The notes beneath the pieces are model-generated. The model was given only the letters and a program-made list of their open reading frames with translations, made no database searches and was not told the DNA's origin. Shown piece after piece: positions 23,581 through 35,097 of a stretch of 64,000 nt of DNA; position 1 is the first letter of the stretch; every line of letters starts with the position of its first letter. The translations under genes were made by a program, and so were the position numbers. Origin of the DNA: Hedera helix (taxonomy: Eukaryota > Streptophyta > Magnoliopsida > Apiales > Araliaceae); NCBI GenBank assembly GCA_947179155.2, contig OX359270.1, forward strand, positions 18,325,556 to 18,389,555, in the 5' to 3' direction.

Positions 23581-23738
23581 TGCAGCTGCGGAAATTATGG
23601 GCGCAGCTGCGGTTGGATTTAACATTTGGCAGGATGTTTTGGCGCAGCTGTGGTACTTCTGGGCGCATCTGCGATTATGGGCTGATGTCACAATCAGAGT
23701 ATGTGGGCGCAACTGCGAAAATTCTGGGCGCAGCTGCG
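23581..23738. repeat. Second array of CGCAGCTGCG-type palindromes, between pol and the third ORF
   Basis: Units start at 23581, 23602, 23643, 23664, 23708 and 23729: again three pairs with 21 bp between members. They are one- or two-base variants of CGCAGCTGCG (for example CGCATCTGCG, CGCAACTGCG). The sequence between units differs from that in the LTR array, so this is not a simple LTR copy. Confidence 0.85.
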
Positions 23739-24014
23739 GAAATTCATTTTGCTTCCTTTTTGAGTTTTCTGCATTAATTTCCATCCAAGTTGCAAATTTG
23801 GTACCTAAACAATTTAGCGTATATAAGTAACATGCATTTGATAAGACAACTAAAATAGCACAAAAGAAACTTGGGAAACTACATAAAGAAACTAAGTTAA
23901 GGTACTAATCTTTATAAATAAAATAAACTAAAGAACAAGGTAAAAAAATGTTAAATCCTGGGTTGCTTCCCAGTTAGCGCTTAGTTTAATGTTCTCAGCC
24001 CGACATCTTCTTTC

Positions 24015-25400
24015 TCAAGTTTGATCAGTGAGGCTGACTAAAGTCTTTGCACAATCAATTACTACGCCAAAGTAATGTTTCAAACATTGGCCATTTACTT
24101 TGAAAATTCTATTTGATTGAGGATCTTCAACTTCAACCGCTCCATGAGGGTACACCTTTATAATCACAAATGGACCCGACCACCTCGATTTCAACTTTCC
24201 TAGGAAGAGTTTAAGCCTAGAATTGTATAGTAAAACAAATTGTCCCGGATCGAAATTCTTTGTTATGATTTTCTCATCATGCCACTTCTTGATTCTTTCC
24301 TTATATAACTTGGCGTTTTCATATGATTGGAATCTGAATTCCTCCAATTGATTGAGTTGCAAAAGGCATTCTTCTCGCATTGCAGTTAAGTCAAAATTCA
24401 TCTTTCGTATTGCCCAATAGGCATTATGTTCCAATTCTACCGGCAGGTGACACGCTTTCCCATACACGAGCCGATATTGTGACATTCCTATCGGTGTTTT
24501 GTAAGCTATCTGATAGGCCTATAAAGCATTGTCCAACTTGCTTGACCAATCCTTCCGATTAGGATTCACTATCTTTTCGAGGATTCGCTTAACTTCACGG
24601 TTAGAAACCTCGACTTGGCCACTCGTCTGCAGGTGATATGCAGTTGCTATTTTGTGAGTGACCCCATATTTTGCGAGAATGGCTTCAAATTGTTTATTGC
24701 AGAAATGCGAGCCTTCATCGCGGATAATTGCACGAGGTGTGCCAAATCGATAGAAGATATTCTTGCGGAGGAATCTAATCACCACCTTGGCATCATTAGT
24801 GGGTAATGCTACAGCTTCCACCCACTTTGAAACATAGTTCACTGCGACTAGTATGTAGGAATTATCAAAAGAGGAAGGAAACGTCCCCATAAAATCGATA
24901 CCCCAAACATCGAATAATTAAACTTCTAAAATAATGTTTAGTGGCATCTCTTGTCATTTTGAAATGTTACCAACTCGTTGGCATCTGTCGCATCTCAACA
25001 CAAAGAAGTGGGAATCCTTAAAGAGAGACGACCAATAGAATCATGATTGTAACACCTTAGCCACTGTTCTATCTCCTCCAAAGTGACCCCCATAATCTGG
25101 AGCAAGACAATGTTGGAGTATGCTTTCCATCTCCTCTTAAGGTACACACCTTCTTACCATTTGATCAGCACATTGTTTGAATAAGAAAGGCTCGTCCCAC
25201 ATATAATATTTAACATCATGGAAAACTTCTTTTTCTGTTGCCTTGTTAAATCTGGAGGGAACACTTTTCCTACAATAAAATTCACCAAATCTGCATACCA
25301 TGGTAATTCCTGATTGACTGTGAATAATTGTTCGTCTGGGAAGAAGTCGTTGATCACCGTCTTATCTCCCTTGTTTTGCTCTAAATTTTCCAGTATTGAT
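24015..25400 (-). pseudogene. Athila integrase
   Basis: The N-terminal region (about 25350-24960) is broken by stops; HFF- and CDRCQR-type zinc segments are only partly readable. The core begins GIDFMGTFPSSF (first Asp) at about 24900, with IIRDEGSHFC (second Asp) and SGQVEVSNREVKRILEK (catalytic Glu) still present. A TAG at about 24520, where Trp is expected, separates the core from the C-terminal part (24485-24015), which has KRWHDE-like and GPFVIIKVYPHGAVEVED segments. It ends at 24015 without a chromodomain, as is usual for Athila. Confidence 0.85.
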
Positions 25401-27146
25401 AGATGATCCGCTACCTGATTTTCAGTCCCTTTTCTATCTCAGATCTCCAAGTTAAATTCCTGAAACAAAAGTATCCATCTTATCAATCTCGGCTTGGCAT
25501 CCTTCTTGGCAATCAGGTATTTAATTGTCGAATGGTATGTGAAAACAATCACTTTGGTTCCTATAAGATAGGAACAGAACTTATCAAATGCGTAGACAAC
25601 AACAAGTAACTCTTTCTCCGTAGTAGTGTAGTTCAATTGAGCATCGGACAACGTCTTGCTAGCGTAATATATTGCATGAAAGACCTTATCTTTCCGCTGA
25701 CCCAATACAGCTCCAATTGCAAAGTCGCTCGCATCGCACATTAATTTGAATGGAAGATTCCAATCTGGTGTCACTATTACTGGTGCTGTAATCAACTTCT
25801 TTTTCAAAATTTCAAATGCTTTAAGACAGGCCTTATTGAAACGAAATGGAACATCCTTCTCTAATAGACTACATAATGGCTTTGTGATCTTAGAGAAGTC
25901 TTTCATGAACCTTCTATAAAACCTTGCATGTCCTAAGAAACTGTGAATACTCTTTACTGAAGTTGGCGGAGGAAGATGCTCAATAGTTTCGATCTTTGCT
26001 TTGTCGACCTCAATGCCTTTAACAGAAACACGATGTCCCAAAATTATTCCTTATTGGACCATGAAATGGCATTTTTCCCATTTTAAGACCAAATTTGTCT
26101 CCATACATCGTTTAAGTACAAGTGTGAGATTCTCCAAACATGAGTCGAATGTATCGCCAAAAACTGAAAAGTCGTCCATAAATACTTCTAAATTACGTTC
26201 GACCATATCTGGAAAAAAAACCCATCATACACTGTTGAAACGTCGTTGGTGCATTACATAATCCAAAAGACATTCTTCTGAAAGCAAATGTTCCGTAGAG
26301 GCATGTAAACGTAGTTTTTTCTTGATCCTCAGGTACAATAGAAATCTAGTTGTAGCCCGAGTATCCATCCAACAGGCAGTAATACTCATGTCCCGCGAGT
26401 CTGTCCAACATCTGATCAGTGAATGGTAGCGGAAAATGGTCCTTACGAGTGGCCTTGTTTAACTTTCTATAATCCATACATACCCGCCAACCCGTAACTG
26501 TCCTTGTAGGGATCAATTCGTTGTTCTCATTTGCAACTACCGTCATTCCTCCTTTCTTTGGCACGCATTGGACCGGGCTCACCCATGAACTATCTGAAAT
26601 GGGGTAGATGATACATGCATCCAACCATTTGATGATTTCCTTTTTAACCACTTCTTTCATGATGGGATTAAGTCTTCTTTGTTGCTCAATGGTAGGTTTT
26701 GCCTCATCTTCAAGCAGAATTTTATGCATACAAAATGATGAGCTAATTCCTTTGATGTCAGCAAGAATCCAACTTATAGTTGTCTTATATTCCCTTAACA
26801 CCCTCAATAACTTATCCTCTTGACTTCCATCGAGAGATGTAGAAATTATAACTGGTAATGTATAAGAAGAACCAAGATAAGCGTTCTGTAGATACTTAGG
26901 TAGCGGTTTGAGTTCCAACACAGGTGATTTTTCCAAAGATGATTTTACGATTTCAGATGGCTCCCCCGAATAATCGAATGTTTCGAACTTTGCTTTAACT
27001 CGCTCGAGTTTTGGCGTTGAATCTAAGATTTGGGCCAATTCTAGTAAAGCTGGATCATCTAAAATCTCATCACTTACCATTATAGCCTCAAGAACATCTT
27101 CAATTTCAGCTTCCATAAATACATCCCTAACTGTTTTATCAAGCAC
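25401..27146 (-). pseudogene. Athila reverse transcriptase and RNase H
   Basis: RT spans about 26860-26060: WVSPVQCVPKKGGMTV, WRVCMDYRKLNKATRKDHFPL, LDGYSGYN, and after a stop the box FMDDFSVF near 26190-26165. A frameshift lies at a run of eight T on the minus strand (26214-26221). The N-terminal linker (27146-26870) is acidic. RNase H (26041-25400) has CDASDFAIGAVLGQ and TTTEKELLVVVYAFDKF, but the next catalytic Asp, expected before His-Ser, is Tyr (VFTYHSTIKYL), so the enzyme would be inactive. VADHLS follows a stop near 25440. Confidence 0.87.
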
Positions 27147-27164
27147 ATCAACTCGGTAGCACTC

Positions 27165-28170
27165 TTATCCTTCATTAGGGAATTTCATATCCTTGAAGAC
27201 GTTAAAAGTCACCTCTTGGTCTTGGACCCTCATCGTAAACTCTCCTTTTTGCACATCGATCAATGTCCTACCCGTAGCTAGAAACGGACGCCCAAGAATG
27301 ATTGGTATGCTGCTGTCCTCTTCAAAATCAAGTACTCTGAAATTTGCAGGGAATATAAATTTATCCACTTTTACGAGCACGTCCTCCACAATTCCCTTCA
27401 GATAAATGAGGGATCTATCTGCTAGCTGCAAAGTCACGTTTGTAGGTGTAGCTTCCTTAAATCCAAGCTGTTGATAGACCGAAAGAGGCATAAGGTTAAT
27501 ACTTGCTCCCAAGTCACAAAAGCACCGGTTGAAAAATTGAGCCCCTATAGTGCATGGAATGGTGAAGCTACCTGGATCCTTTAACTTTGGTGGTAACTTC
27601 TTCTGTAGAATTGCACTACATTCTTCCGATAATGCTACTATTTCGAACTCTCCCAACTTCCTCTTTCTTGTTAAAATGTTTTTCATGAACTTGGCGTAGC
27701 TAGGCATCTGTTCTAAAGCATCTGGGAATGGAATATTAATGTGCAATTTCTTGAACACCTCTAGAAACTTAGAAAATTGTCTGTCAATTTTCTGCTTTTG
27801 AAACCGCTGTGGAAAAGGCACGGAAGGTATCGCCGCATTCTGTTTATCTCCTTTTTTAGCTTCCACGGACTCATCCTCAGCCTTATTTTCTGAATTTCCT
27901 GCTTCATTATCATCTATCTTTGAATTTTCCGCAGTCTTTTGCTTATTGACATCTGCATTCAACTATTTTCCGCTTCTAAGGGTGACCGCCTTGCACTGTT
28001 CATTACCACCTCCTTTTGGATTCTTCTCAGTATCACTCGGTAGATTGCCTTTAGGCCGATTATTCAACTCATTTGACAATTGTCCTATCTGACTCTCAAT
28101 ATTCCTTAGCACTCACTTTCATTCTTTGTGTTTATTTCTACCACACTAGCCAAATTAGCTATCATCTGCT
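27165..28170 (-). pseudogene. Athila aspartic protease
   Basis: ORF from 27962 to 27165. A Lys/Glu-rich linker is followed by PFPQRFQKQKID, then FCDLGASINLMPLSVYQQLG, where Asp-Leu-Gly-Ala is the Athila/Tat form of the protease active site, and IPIILGRPFLATGRTLIDV downstream. The active-site residues look intact. It is separated from gag by stops around 28100 and from RT by a TAA at about 27165. Confidence 0.87.
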
Positions 28171-29329
28171 CTAATTGAGACATCTTATTATCCTGCTGAT
28201 GCGGTTGCTGCTGAAATCCAGGTGGGTAATTTTGCCTTGGAGCTTGAGCTTGAGGTTGTGACTTGTTATTGCTCTAAGCAAGGTTTGGATGGTTCCTCCA
28301 TCCCGAATTGTAATTGTTTGAAATTCCGCCTTGTTGTCGATTAAAATTGGACACATATTGCACAGAATCAGTATTGATTGGGCATTGCTCACTGGAATGA
28401 TTCCCCGCGCGTAACTCACAAATCAGATCCACTTTCTGAACAGTTTGACCCCTAATTGTATCTATCTTCTTTGAAAGTACAAAATATTAAGCATCCAATT
28501 TAGCCGATAAAGTTGTCACGACATCCACTTCTATATATCCGGCTACCTTTGGTTGATTGATCCTAGCAGTTGGCCATTGATAATTATTTGCCGCCATTGT
28601 TTCCAACAACGTGTATGCTTCATCACAGTTCTTAGCTATGAGGGCTCCTCCTGCAGCAGCATCTATACTAGTCCTTACTGTGTTGAACAATCCATTATAA
28701 AAAGTCTGCACTTGAAGCCATTTAGGAACCCTGTGATGAGGGCATCTTCTCAACAAATCTTTAAAGTGTTCCCATGCTTCATAAAGTGATTCTGCATCGT
28801 GCTGAATGAAAGAAGTGATATCGTTCCTCATCTTCGTTGTCTTTGCTGGTGGGAAGAATTTTGCTAGAAATTTTTGCGCTAAGTCATTCCATGTTGTGAT
28901 CGAACCAGGTGGTTGTGAATGAAGCCAACTTTTCACCTTATCTCTTAGTGTAAATGGAAACAACCTAAGCCTTATCGCTTCTTCCGTTACCCCGTGGTAT
29001 TTGAAAGTGTCACAAATTTCTAAGAAACCGACTATGTGATCATTCGGATCATCATTTGGCAAGCCACCAAATTGCACTGAGTTTTGAATTATCTGTATTG
29101 TGCCTGGTTTGATCTCAAAATTCGTCGCATTAATTGCAAGTCTAGTGATACTAGATTGCAGTTCAGACACTTGCGGCATAGTATAATCGCGCAATGACTT
29201 TTGCTCCTCGTCCGCCATTTTCTCTTGATTTTGAATCATCTCTTGAATATATCTCCTTAGTCTATGGAACCTTCTTTCTATCTCGTAGTCGTATTCAAGC
29301 GGTTCCTGACCTTTAGAGCGTGTTTGCAT
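28171..29329 (-). pseudogene. Athila gag
   Basis: The start at 29329 (MQTRSKGQEP) lies 96 bp from the primer site. The retrotransposon gag core is clear: HIVGFLEICDTFKYHGV, RLRLFPFTLRDKVKSWL, and LAQKFLAKFFPPAKT, LYEAWEHFKDLLRRCPHH. The frame stops at 28487 and again near 28275. Between these lies a zinc knuckle with a changed Cys (ICELRAGNHSSEQC, expected Cys at the Arg), followed by a Gln/Pro-rich stretch and a predicted coiled segment (MSQLEQMIANLA). It would form the particle and bind element RNA. Confidence 0.88.
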
Positions 29330-29424
29330 GCAAAATCAAGATTTACCTAGAAAGGAAAAGATGAAGAAAAATGTTTAAACTAAGATTAATGGAATTACAA
29401 TTAAACAAAGATAAATTATTAGAA

Positions 29425-29442
29425 TCCCCGGCAACGGCACCA
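29425..29442 (-). other. Primer-binding site, tRNA-Asp type (Athila element)
   Basis: The minus strand reads TGGTGCCGTTGCCGGGGA, one base from the perfect site at 63976-63959. It begins 6 nt from the LTR edge (29449). This is the primer site commonly seen in Athila/Tat elements. Confidence 0.85.
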
Positions 29443-29448
29443 AAAACT

Positions 29449-30884
29449 TGTTGCCTTTTTCTAATAGCACTATAACACGCAAGTATATGCGTTCAATTGT
29501 AATACTCAGCAAGCAAGGTATCGTTCCCACGAGGAATCAATAACTATCTAAAATAATCTTAAACTCAATTAATCCTAATTAAACTAACGATTTGCAAATT
29601 CACTGTTTAACTAAATTATAACTAAAGAATAACACACTACTAAATTAATCAACCACGAAATAAACTGCAGATATGAAGGATTAAGATTACATTTTCACCT
29701 AGTGTTTCATGTAAATCTTCTCACTCTCTCTTTACAATTAATTACTTGACTTAGACCGCTAACCAAGAATTCTTTATAATATTTATACGTTGTGTCTGCT
29801 AGTCATATAAACAAATCCTCCTAGATCTGACCATACGGCAACAGAACTAACAAGGAACACCCAAATTAATTAACTCACTATATTCCTATGTGAACTATGT
29901 TACTTAGGGTTTCAAACTCAGATTCTTTTCTAGCTGCAAAAGATATATAGGTATATTCCTATCCTATACACTAATCATATAAACCATTTTTCAAGTTTTA
30001 TGAACAGATGCTATCATATCCTGATCTAAATTGATACTCCATCTTCTAATTTCGTATAAATTATCATAGTAATTGTTGATCAGGCAATTAAACGTTAACG
30101 CACAAGATATGATAAACGGTCCATCCGTAAGTAATCAAAGTAATGAAAGAGAGATGAATTTAACTTATACACTAGGTTCCATTGTAATCTTAAATAAGAA
30201 TTAGTTTATACCGTTGAAGAAGAACAACATCATAATATTAATTAAAATCATCTAAAGAATTACAATAACTGAAAATAGAAGATAAGATTAAGAGAAAACT
30301 ATATTAGTTGCTCTAATTTTGTCCCAATCTTCAAGCTTTGTAAATTCTCTTTCACTTTCTTCTTCTGCTCCTCTCTGCTCTGCAAAAATCCTTCGCTGGT
30401 TGCTATATTCGAACCCCTATTTGAGTTGTTAACTCTCCTCTTTATAGCTTCTCAGTTAAATCCAAATTGATGACAAGTTTCTCACATAACAGGACTCTAA
30501 AATCAGCATCAAACCGCGTTCGGGACCCACATCAGAATCTTGATAAAAACTGGAAACAAACACCACCGCAGCTGCGGTCCATCCTAGCGCAGCTGCGGTC
30601 CATGTTATTCTTCACTAGCGCAGCTGCAGACCATCCTAGCGCAGCTGCGGCCGATGCTTCTGTTTTTCACCTTCAAATTGCCTATTGAAGCGCAGTTGCG
30701 GACCATCCAAGCGCAGCTGCAGTAACATTTTCCACAAAAATTACGATGTTGCCACCAAAGTCCAATTTTCTGCAAACACAAAGAAAAACACAGAAATAAG
30801 TAAAACGAAACATAAAATGTCATGACAACTAACAAATAATCAAGCTAAACATACTCAATTCATAGGTATAAAACCCACTCATCA
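29449..30884 (-). repeat. Athila element 5' LTR
   Basis: 1436 bp, homologous end to end with 19210-20642. The TATA box is at 30446-30440. The six-palindrome array sits at 30567-30721. Confidence 0.9.
30567..30721. repeat. Array of six CGCAGCTGCG-type palindromes (5' LTR)
   Basis: Units start at 30567, 30588, 30619, 30640, 30691 and 30712, the same 21/31/21/51/21 spacing as in the 3' LTR. Here four units match CGCAGCTGC exactly and more are perfect palindromes than in the 3' copy. Confidence 0.85.
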
Positions 30885-31643
30885 ACCATCCTTTGCTGGG
30901 TAGAGATGTACCCTCCTCTAGAATATGTCGTGTGAAGTGCAATAAGCATATGTTGCCCTATCCAGCCTCACTCTCTTCTCTCAAATCTCTTCCTCCGGTT
31001 CGATCATCTGTCCATGTGCATCATCTTTCTTCACCTCCATCTCTATCCTATCCTAAATTGCCTCCTGCCAATGGCCATTGATAGCCTCATTCTCATCCTA
31101 CACCTACTTAATCTTCATCTTAGCCTCTGTTAATTTAGCCTCAGACTCAACCAGTTTAGCCTGCAGCTCTGTATCTTGAGCTACCAATTGATGGGTCAAA
31201 TGCCCAATATGCCCCATGGAATCCATGTACTCCTAAACCTGCTCCTCTAAATCAGCTACCTGATCCTTAAGCTCAGTGTTCTTGCCAGAGAACTGATATG
31301 CCATCGCCTTGTACTGATCCTCCATCTACTGGTGGGTCTGATTATGTTCTTCCAAGTGTTGGACTCTATACTCCAGCTTATCATTTCTCGTAGTCAGCTT
31401 ATCGATGATGTCACCAATAATAGTGTCCATGCCATCAGCATATTCAGCTGGCTCTTCCTCCTCAATCACTGGATCCTCCCTAAGCTCTAGCTCCGGCTCT
31501 AACTCTCGATCCTTAATATCCTGCATCTCAGGATCTGACCCAAGATCCTCTATAGGTGCAGCCACCAACGGTTGTGTCATATCCATATGGATATCTATGA
31601 AATCCTCCTCAATAGTGTGACTCGGCTGACCAATCTCAGGCAT
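30885..31643 (-). pseudogene. 5' part of the chromovirus A coiled-coil ORF (unrecognised)
   Basis: The start is placed at 31643 (MPEIGQPSHTIEED); an upstream in-frame Met at 31670 is possible. The N-terminal 100 residues are very acidic (DPVIEEEEPAEYADGMD), followed by heptad-like coiled coil (DKLTTRNDKLEYRVQHLEEH, then KNTELKDQVADLEEQV and LQAKLVESEAKLTEAKMK). At least seven in-frame stops interrupt it, six of them TAG. It runs into the Athila insertion at 30885 and continues at 19209, for about 285 codons in total. It lies between primer site and gag, an unusual place for an extra ORF in a chromovirus. I do not recognise the family. Confidence 0.6.
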
Positions 31644-31834
31644 CCTACAATCACACAAATAAAATGACATTAGTACTGCAATAAAATATATTCATTAATG
31701 AAATGAAAGTATATTGAATTGTGTTAACACTCGACTCGATGAATTTCCAAAATCCATCACCTAGAACTCTGAATGAGTTAACTCTTCTAAGGTTATATCC
31801 TAAAGTAGCGAAACCTAATGTTTTATAACCTACA

Positions 31835-31846
31835 GTCCTGATACCA
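31835..31846 (-). other. Chromovirus A primer-binding site
   Basis: The minus strand reads TGGTATCAGGAC, 10 of 12 identical to the initiator-Met tRNA complement seen perfectly in the LARD (40495-40484). It lies 5 nt from the LTR edge at 31852. Confidence 0.7.
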
Positions 31847-32164
31847 ACCTATGATGCCTCAAAATCCAGGTTCCATAACCTCGCATTTGGTGCTCACGAA
31901 ACAACATTATCAAACACATTCTATAATCTAAAGCGGAATAAATAAACATACATTGTTCATTAAAAAGGTACTTATAGTCCCAAGGTCTATTAACTTTTAC
32001 ATAATATCAACATACACCTTGATTGTTCAAAAGGGTTTACATAACAAAATTACAAAACACAAAGTAACCAACATGCATAGCTACACTATTCTTGAACTTT
32101 ATTCTTGCCCTTGTACTTCTTCGAGCTTTATGCCTTGACTGAACAGTAATGTGATATAGCAAAG

Positions 32165-32185
32165 GTGAGCAACTACTTTGCTCAC
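32165..32185 (-). other. LTR hairpin GTGAGCAA-N5-TTGCTCAC
   Basis: A perfect 8-bp stem with a 5-nt loop. It corresponds in surrounding sequence (CTTTGCTAT on the transcribed strand) to the TGAGC-N6-GCTCA hairpins at 10186, 35082 and 41251. An AATAAA lies about 60 nt further along the transcript (32103-32098). Confidence 0.65.
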
Positions 32186-33024
32186 AAGTTTAAATAAACA
32201 AAATCATATGAATGGTATATCACAATTCTAAAGATATAATTTTTAAGGTTTCCGTCAAGATATAACACATGTGAAAGAAAGAGAATCAAGTTCCAATTTA
32301 ACAGGAATAAATGAATCTTTACTACTGAGTGGTCACTAAGGACCATGAACTAGCAAAGGCAAATTAGAATTTCATCTGAGCCTCTTAGTATTTTGGTATT
32401 CGAGGGGATCAACCTCTTCAACCCATATGTATATGCATAACACTTAGACATCTTGCGCAAGTTCGATTTCCCGATATTAATCCCCTAATAAGGTTATTCT
32501 TTCTCTGTCTTACTATAAGAGTCTGCACCAACTATTAGTTTGGATAAGTTTTAACAATATTCAATTTATTAAATGTAATCATGCAAGGTCTAGCTGAAAC
32601 AATTAGCATAGACTACTTCTTAAATAGTTCACGAATAATAGAACTATAGTGTTTCACAGATAAATAATGAAACAATTCTTTAAGTGCACCCAAGTGTGAA
32701 TAATAATATTGATGTGGATTAATTTTTAATAATTAACCCACACAACATGCTTGTAAAATAAATACAAGACTGGGTAAAGAAAACTTGTCTCGTCTGCGAA
32801 TTACTGCTTATAGTAAACTTATCTACTTCCTTTGGAAAGACCTAACATTGATAAGGTTGACCTCCCAATTAGTAATCCATATTGACATATTCTTAAATCG
32901 TCTTAAGTACTAACATTTAATCACATAAGTCTAACATGAAACACTTAGAAATATTATCATCCTCTGATAATATTTTACACACTTAATAAGGATATTAACC
33001 ATTTACTATTCTTTAACACTTGTC

Positions 33025-33245
33025 TAATATTATTAACCATTTACTACTATTATTAATTATTTAATAATATTTTAATTAAGTTTTTAATATTATTAATCAT
33101 TTAATAATATTTTATTCATCTTTTAATATTATTAATCATTTAATAATATTTTATTCACTTTCTAATATTATTAATCATTTAATAATATTTTATTTAAATT
33201 TCTAATATTATTAATCATTTAATAGTATTTTATTTATTTTATAAT
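33025..33245. repeat. AT-rich tandem repeat, about 39-bp period
   Basis: TAATATTATTAATCATTT recurs at about 33085, 33124, 33163 and 33203, with a diverged unit at 33025. Confidence 0.85.
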
Positions 33246-35081
33246 ATTTAACTCTTCACAAAAGATTAAACTATTTTAACGTTACTCGTAATGATTAAGT
33301 GATATATTACTTAATCTTCAAGATTTTAAATCAATTTATTATTATAACAAAAAATAATCACTTTTATTCAAATTATAGCCAAACACTATTTAAACAATTT
33401 AATTTAATTGTTTAATTCTTATAATTCAAATCATTTAATAACCAAATCATGCCATCGATATAACAAATGTCTAAATTAACCTTGATTAGCATTATTAACT
33501 TATTTTAACAAATAATAGTCCATAAAATTACATTTCATAATTTTATGACTTAATTTATAATAATTTCTTCAATCATTCTTAACTCAATTATATTTATTAA
33601 AAATACCAAGCTGCCTTATCATTTTTTTTATATCTTCTGGATATCTTTAGTATAATATATATCACTCACAAAATAAATTTTCTATAATTTTCCAAGTCCA
33701 TTTCCTATTTTTAAATAGGTCATTTCTATCCAAAATAGCAACATTTATCAAACATTAACCGTATATCAGAATGTAACAAAATTTATACAGTAGGTACATA
33801 TGACTACATACGGACTCCAAAAAAAATTCATAGTTTTTTGGGTTGTAAAACTCAAGTTATAACTATTTCTTTTTAAAATTGTCAAATGTTTATCGGGCCA
33901 TAAGTCACTCATCCGAAGTCGGAATAAGCTCATTTTTGGTCAGTAGCTTCCTTATATAATATACTACCACTAATATAAATTTTATAATTTTTGAAATAAT
34001 ATAAGTTGCCAAAAAAGCCTCGACAAATAATTGGACAGTAGGGTTCTAACAAAATTACTAACAGGAACTGTTTTACGAGAAAAATCACCACGGGCAACTT
34101 GTTTAATATATTTTAGTCGTTCCACATGAAAAAGTTCTATATCTCATAGATCTACGATCCAAAATTTGAGGATCTCAATTACAAGTTACGAAACGTAAAT
34201 AATAACTCCGGGAACTGGACTGTTCTGTTTAAGCTTTTCCGGCAAGGTTGATTTCATGCATTTGTTCAACTTTTCCAACACTATTGCATACAAAAACTCA
34301 TTTTACACCCATGAAACCATAAATCTACTGTAACGCCCCCAAAATCCCCGCGCTTTGGACGCGGCGGACCTTGTGCGTTAATTTCATACATCTATCGACT
34401 TAACCAATGATCCCATAATCATATTGGTTGAAATAGTCTTATTTTAGACTATACATTAACAATTTCTCTTAACATTGTCCCTGGATCTTAACTTGATCTC
34501 AGTCTCATAAGTATACAAGTATCAACTTGTATTTCATCCATATAAATGGATAAAACCATATATAACGGTTTAATTTTAACCTTAGGATTTAAATATTCTA
34601 TATACGTCCACTTGTAACGGTCTCATTCGTACTACAAGTATCAATATACAAAGATATCTCTTCATATCAATAATCCTACTTATATGGTATTCAGAATAGT
34701 AATAACGAGTTATACCTGGGTCCGAGGAACCTTAACGATGGATTTGACCAGTCAACATCGCTTAGTTCTGTCTCAGATGTACAGCACTCACAAGTTATTT
34801 ACCGATCCTCATCCAGATAAATATATCATTATCAATACTATGTTAAATTTTAACAATTCTAGGTTATATCAAAATAAAGACATAACAACATTCTGATGAT
34901 AATTATTTATATCATTCATTCAATATTCGGTTACATGTTTGTTTGTTCGTATTACAACAGTCATTATGACATATACAAATACAATCAATTTACATGAAAA
35001 CCTAATCTATGCTGCATCTTTAAGTTCATGATCTTCTTAACGTTCATCTTTAATCTGCAAATAAGGTTTTATTCGCAAGAA

Positions 35082-35097
35082 TGAGCACGACGGCTCA
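35082..35097 (-). other. LTR hairpin TGAGC-N6-GCTCA (LARD 3' LTR)
   Basis: A 5-bp stem with a 6-nt loop, followed by GCAAGT. On the transcribed strand an AATAAA (35072-35067) follows within about 10 nt. The 5' LTR copy is at 41251-41266. Confidence 0.6.

Larger units (their letters stand above)
19210..30884 (-). mobile_element. Athila-type Ty3/gypsy element (11.7 kb, degenerate)
   Basis: LTRs at 19210-20642 and 29449-30884 start TGTTGCC on the plus strand and end ATCA. Flanks are ACCCT (19205-19209) and ACCAT (30885-30889), a 5-bp duplication with one change. Minus-strand order: 5' LTR, tRNA-Asp-type primer site, gag, protease, RT, RNase H, integrase, a spacer with palindromes, a third ORF, a long 3' noncoding region with a polypurine tract, 3' LTR. 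The third ORF after pol and the primer type fit the Athila lineage. By eye the LTRs differ by about 3% over their first 500 bp, so it is older than the LARD. All ORFs carry stops. Confidence 0.88.

Noticed and set aside
28171..28419. Minus-strand 82-codon ORF
   Set aside because: Wrong frame over the Athila gag knuckle and Gln/Pro-rich linker, which read in the gag frame.
34684..34896. Short ORFs repeated in both LARD LTRs (also 35552, 36437, 37566, 37770 and copies 6169 bp away)
   Set aside because: Identity follows from LTR duplication, not coding constraint; no domains, and composition matches noncoding LTR sequence.
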